34,750 bases of DNA from CAZMMV01 sp964637035 (GTDB lineage: Bacteria; Bacillota; Clostridia; Tissierellales; Tissierellaceae), in contig CAZWTU010000010.1 of the NCBI GenBank assembly GCA_964637035.1, forward strand, positions 1 through 34,750, in the 5' to 3' direction. The notes under the pieces are model-generated. The model was not told the origin of the DNA, searched no databases, and worked only from the letters and a program-made list of their open reading frames with translations. Made by a program: the position numbers and the translations under genes. Each line of letters begins with the position of its first letter. Position 1 is the stretch's first letter. Shown here in pieces: positions 31,212-34,750 of the stretch.

Positions 31212-34034
31212 GTGGTAAAGGATGAAATAGTTATTAAGGGTGCTAAGGAAAACAATCTAAAGAATGTTTCCCTTAGGCTCCCTAGAAATAAATTTATAGT
31301 TTTTACAGGTTTATCAGGCTCGGGAAAATCTTCTTTAGCCTTTGATACTATATACGCTGAAGGACAAAGGAGATATGTTGAGTCATTGTCTTCTTATGCT
31401 AGGCAATTTCTAGGTCAAATGGACAAACCAGATGTTGAGTATATAGAAGGATTATCTCCTTCTATATCCATAGACCAAAAGACTACATCAAAAAACCCTA
31501 GGTCCACAGTGGGAACTGTAACAGAAGTATATGATTATTTAAGATTATTATATGCAAGAATAGGAATTCCCTACTGTTACAAATGCGGTAAGGAAATAAC
31601 CAGCCAAACAGTGGAACAAATGGTAGATAAAATAATGGATTTCAAAGAGAAGACTAGGTTGCAAATATTAGCACCAGTTATTAGAGGGCAGAAGGGCGAG
31701 CATGTCAAAATCCTAGAGAATATAAAAAAAGAAGGATTCGTAAGGGTATTAATAGATGATGAAATTTACGATATCGCAGATGAAATAAAATTGGAAAAAA
31801 ACAAGAAACATACCATAGAAGTTGTAGTAGATAGAATAATAATAAAGGAAGGTATAGAGGGAAGGCTTTCAGATTCCTTGGAAATTGCTTTAAAATTATC
31901 TGATGGCCTAGTAATTGTAGATATAATAGATAAGGAAAGGATAATGTTTAGTGAAAAATTATCTTGTCCTGATTGCAATATATCCATAGAGGAACTTTCT
32001 CCAAGAATGTTTTCTTTTAATAGTCCTTTTGGTATGTGTGAAACTTGTAATGGACTAGGTTTCCATAAGGAAATAGATAGGGAACTGATAATACCCAATC
32101 TTGAATTAAGTATAGAAGAAGGTGGACTAGACCCTTATAGTAATACCAGTAAATCAAGTTATTATTATCAAATATTTAAAACTTTAGCTGAAGATAATGA
32201 TTATAGTTTGGATAAACCTTTAAAAGATGCACCAAAGAAATTTTTGGATGAACTTTTATATGGAACTAAAAGAGAAATAGCTTTTGAATTTTTATCTCAC
32301 TTTGGAGATAAGGGTATGCAAAACTATAAGGGTAGGTTTGAGGGTGTAATTCCAAACCTACAAAGAAGATATGAAACTACAAATTCTGAATATAGTAGGA
32401 AGAAAATAGACAGATATATGTCGGAAAACCCTTGCTCCAAATGTCATGGAAATAGATTAAGGGATGAGGTATTAGCAGTAAGAATTAATGGATTAAATAT
32501 AGCTCAAGCAACTGATTTATCTATTACAAAGGCAATAGATTTTTTTAGCGGATTAGGGCTTAGTGAAAAGGAAGCTATAATAGGGGAACAGGTCCTAAAA
32601 GAAATAAAAGAAAGGCTTAGGTTTTTAGAAAATGTGGGATTAGATTATTTGACCCTATCTCGCATGGCTGGAACATTGTCTGGTGGGGAAGCTCAAAGAA
32701 TCCGTTTAGCAACTCAAATAGGTTCTAGCCTTGTTGGAGTTGTTTATGTACTAGATGAACCTAGTATAGGCTTGCATCAAAAAGATAATAATAAATTACT
32801 AAAAACCCTTAGGGAACTTACGGATTTAGGTAACACACTAATAGTAGTAGAGCATGATGAGGATACTATGTATATGGCTGATCATATAGTTGATATAGGG
32901 CCAGGCGCCGGTATTCATGGAGGATACATTGTAGAAGAAGGAACGGTAGAAGATATAAAAAACAATGAAAGGTCTATTACTGGACAATATTTATCAGGAA
33001 AGAAAGAAATTCAACTACCAGAAGAAAGAAAAAAACCTAATGATAAATGGATAGAAATAATAGGCGCAGAGGAAAACAATTTAAAGAAAATAGATGTCAA
33101 AATCCCAATAGGTCTATTTACTTGTATAACAGGAGTTTCAGGATCAGGGAAGTCCTCACTAGTAAATGGGATATTGTATAAAGCTCTTGCCAAGGAATTA
33201 AATAGATCTAAGCTAAGGCCAGGAAAATATAAGGAGGTAAAAGGACTTGAATATTTGGATAAAGTAATAGAAATAGATCAGTCCCCAATAGGTAGAACTC
33301 CTAGATCCAATCCGGCTACCTATACAGGTGTATTTGATAGTATAAGAGATGTCTTTGCCATGACGGCAGAGGCAAAGTTAAGGGGCTACAAAAAGGGAAG
33401 GTTTAGCTTCAACGTAAAAGGTGGAAGATGTGAAGCATGTAAAGGGGATGGGATTTTAAAGGTGGAAATGCATTTCCTTCCAGATGTATATGTACCTTGC
33501 GAAGTATGTAAAGGCCATAGATATAATAGGGAAACTTTACAGGTTAAATATAAGGGTAAAACAATATCGGATATATTAGAAATGACAGTAGAGGAAGGAG
33601 TAGAGTTTTTTAAAAACATTCCTAAAATCAGTCGAAAGTTGGAAACCCTATTTGATGTAGGCTTAGGATATATAAAAATAGGTCAATCTTCTACGGAATT
33701 ATCAGGTGGGGAAGCCCAAAGAGTAAAGCTAGCTACAGAATTATCTAAAAGATCAACAGGAAAAACAATATATATTTTAGATGAACCAACAACAGGACTT
33801 CATACGGCGGATATTCATAAATTAATTAAAGTATTAAATCAAATAGTAGAGGGTGGAAATACAGTAATAGTAATCGAACATAATCTAGACGTAATTAAAA
33901 CAGCAGACCATATAATAGACCTAGGGCCAGAAGGCGGAGATAAAGGTGGTTATGTTGTAACCACAGGAACACCGGAGGAAGTAGCAAAAGTAGAAGCTTC
34001 TTACACAGGACAATTTCTAAAAAAGGTACTTTAG
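31212..34034 (+). CDS. uvrA: excinuclease ABC subunit A
   Basis: Damage-sensing ATPase of excision repair, 940 residues. It has two ABC modules: Walker A GLSGSGKSS (33-41) and GVSGSGKSS (641-649), each with an LSGGEAQR signature and DEP Walker B. Zinc modules: CPDC...CETC around 252-280, and CEAC...CEVC (740, 743, 763, 766); an extra CYKC is in residues about 120-123. The start is GTG 31212 with GAGGTGA at 31201-31207; this gives the conserved MVKDEIVIKGAKENNLKN opening. It is downstream of uvrB and shares the SOS promoter. It is complete and ends 52 bases before the terminator. Confidence 0.99.
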   Translation: MVKDEIVIKGAKENNLKNVSLRLPRNKFIVFTGLSGSGKSSLAFDTIYAEGQRRYVESLSSYARQFLGQMDKPDVEYIEGLSPSISIDQKTTSKNPRSTVGTVTEVYDYLRLLYARIGIPYCYKCGKEITSQTVEQMVDKIMDFKEKTRLQILAPVIRGQKGEHVKILENIKKEGFVRVLIDDEIYDIADEIKLEKNKKHTIEVVVDRIIIKEGIEGRLSDSLEIALKLSDGLVIVDIIDKERIMFSEKLSCPDCNISIEELSPRMFSFNSPFGMCETCNGLGFHKEIDRELIIPNLELSIEEGGLDPYSNTSKSSYYYQIFKTLAEDNDYSLDKPLKDAPKKFLDELLYGTKREIAFEFLSHFGDKGMQNYKGRFEGVIPNLQRRYETTNSEYSRKKIDRYMSENPCSKCHGNRLRDEVLAVRINGLNIAQATDLSITKAIDFFSGLGLSEKEAIIGEQVLKEIKERLRFLENVGLDYLTLSRMAGTLSGGEAQRIRLATQIGSSLVGVVYVLDEPSIGLHQKDNNKLLKTLRELTDLGNTLIVVEHDEDTMYMADHIVDIGPGAGIHGGYIVEEGTVEDIKNNERSITGQYLSGKKEIQLPEERKKPNDKWIEIIGAEENNLKKIDVKIPIGLFTCITGVSGSGKSSLVNGILYKALAKELNRSKLRPGKYKEVKGLEYLDKVIEIDQSPIGRTPRSNPATYTGVFDSIRDVFAMTAEAKLRGYKKGRFSFNVKGGRCEACKGDGILKVEMHFLPDVYVPCEVCKGHRYNRETLQVKYKGKTISDILEMTVEEGVEFFKNIPKISRKLETLFDVGLGYIKIGQSSTELSGGEAQRVKLATELSKRSTGKTIYILDEPTTGLHTADIHKLIKVLNQIVEGGNTVIVIEHNLDVIKTADHIIDLGPEGGDKGGYVVTTGTPEEVAKVEASYTGQFLKKVL

Positions 34035-34085
34035 AATTAAAAATTACCTCTAATTGCACAGGACTAGCACTATTTTTCAAAAAAT

Positions 34086-34118
34086 AAAAACAAGATAAAT
34101 TATCTTTATCTTGTTTTT
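34086..34118. terminator. bidirectional terminator between uvrA and rpsD
   Basis: AAAAACAAGATAAA (34086-34099), loop TTATC, TTTATCTTGTTTTT (34105-34118), with flanking A and T runs. It serves the converging uvrA and rpsD genes. Confidence 0.88.
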
Positions 34119-34134
34119 TATATTTTTGCTTAAT

Positions 34135-34734
34135 TTATAATAATCTTGAATAAAATTCAACAACTAATTGGTCGTCAATTTCAATTGGTATTTCTTCTCT
34201 TTCAGGATATCTTATTAAAGTTCCTGAGATATTATCTTGATTTTTATTTAGATATGGATATTGATTTAAGAGAAAGCCATCAAAATTATCCCTAAAAAGC
34301 TCAATGCTTTGTGATTTTTCCTTAAGGGATATCGTATCTCCAATATCTAACAAATACGAAGGAATATTCACTTTCCCTCCATTTACAATGATATGTCCAT
34401 GGACAACCATTTGTCTCGCCTGTCTAATAGATGAAGCAAAGCCTAATCTATATACTATATTATCTAGTCTAGTTTCCAATCTTTTAACAAGAGCGTGGCC
34501 CGTTTGTTCTTTGGATTTCTTGGCCATTTTAACATATCTAACAAATTGCTTTTCCATGACCCCATAATAAGCTCTAAGCCTTTGTTTTTCTAATAACTGC
34601 CTTCCGTATTCAGTAAGTCTTTTGTCAGCCCTACTACTTCCTTTAGTAGCCCTATCCATTGCTTTTGGATGTCCGCATACATTTAATCCTAAACTTCTAG
34701 ATTGTTTAAATCTAGGTCCCATCATTTTAGCCAA
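34135..34734 (-). CDS. rpsD: ribosomal protein S4 paralogue without zinc ligands
   Basis: 199 residues from TTG 34734, which gives the conserved opening MAKMMGPRFKQSR; GGAG lies about 9 bases upstream. ATG 34749 would add 5 residues that the family lacks. Residues about 1-90 form the S4 N-terminal domain and 91-155 the S4 RNA-binding domain (KRLETRLDNIVYRLGFASSIRQARQMVVHGHIIVNGGKVNIPSYLL). The N-terminus has one Cys (NVCGHP) and no four-Cys cluster, so it is the zinc-free form. It binds 16S rRNA and starts 30S assembly; S4 also controls its own operon in other bacteria. Standing alone, away from the rpsM-rpsK-rpoA cluster, it may be a second copy, as in several Clostridia. The gene is complete; its promoter lies beyond the window. 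Confidence 0.95.
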   Translation of the reverse strand: MAKMMGPRFKQSRSLGLNVCGHPKAMDRATKGSSRADKRLTEYGRQLLEKQRLRAYYGVMEKQFVRYVKMAKKSKEQTGHALVKRLETRLDNIVYRLGFASSIRQARQMVVHGHIIVNGGKVNIPSYLLDIGDTISLKEKSQSIELFRDNFDGFLLNQYPYLNKNQDNISGTLIRYPEREEIPIEIDDQLVVEFYSRLL

Positions 34735-34750
34735 TATTATCATCTCCATA

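Noticed and set aside
1..34750. Defence system, prophage, integron or CRISPR array
   Set aside because: I looked for regularly spaced repeats, integrase or transposase motifs, Cas, restriction or abortive-infection domains and found none; the MazEF pair is in its conserved chromosomal place next to alr.

Overview
The window looks like chromosomal DNA from a low-GC, Gram-positive anaerobe of the class Clostridia, perhaps near Tissierellales; the lineage is an inference from protein style and gene order, not a measurement. Gene starts carry strong AGGAGG-type ribosome sites, with frequent TTG and GTG starts. Promoters are close to the vegetative sigma-A consensus, and many operon ends are marked by hairpin-plus-T terminators. 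I see no tRNA, rRNA, CRISPR array, insertion sequence or phage gene. One 100-N assembly gap (24402-24501) interrupts a cell-wall hydrolase gene.

Layout. 1-252 (minus strand): a promoter and a T-box leader, probably tyrosine-responsive, whose regulated gene lies off the left edge. 343-4771: a coiled-coil protein of unknown function, an AcpS-NnrD fusion, a LolA-like lipoprotein, alanine racemase (alr) and the MazE/MazF (EndoAI/EndoA) pair, which also has its own promoter. 4864-16128: a long tightly packed operon bounded by terminators. It holds a secreted protein of unknown function, a UDP-ManNAc dehydrogenase, a glycosyltransferase, two DUF4330-type membrane proteins, a Wzy/ligase-type polymerase, a glycosyltransferase-CsaB fusion, TagA, a YitT protein and a two-subunit transketolase. 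16238-20338: a small PrcB-C-like membrane protein, an EamA transporter and a Lon-related protease. 20376-22207 (minus): an F420 gamma-glutamyl ligase homologue and 5-formyltetrahydrofolate cyclo-ligase. 22348-27495: ftsE, ftsX, an EnvC-like M23 hydrolase, a CtpA/B protease and a MinJ-like PDZ membrane protein. 27482-29071 (minus): a large lipoprotein of unknown function. 29237-34034: uvrB-uvrA behind a consensus promoter with an SOS (LexA) box. 34135-34734 (minus): a zinc-ligand-free ribosomal protein S4 paralogue.

How the genes fit together. The central operon most likely builds a ManNAc-containing, pyruvylated secondary cell-wall polymer, the kind of polymer that anchors S-layer (SLH) proteins: TagA and WecC supply ManNAc and ManNAcA chemistry, CsaB adds pyruvate, and the Wzy-like protein polymerises or ligates. 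The ftsEX-M23-Ctp-MinJ string is a division and wall-remodelling module. The most unusual items are the AcpS-NnrD fusion, the GT4-CsaB fusion, the paired DUF4330 proteins inside the wall-polymer operon, the F420-ligase homologue in a probable F420-free organism, and a bidirectional terminator hidden inside the overlapping ends of two convergent genes. I do not see a clearly new defence or mobile system.
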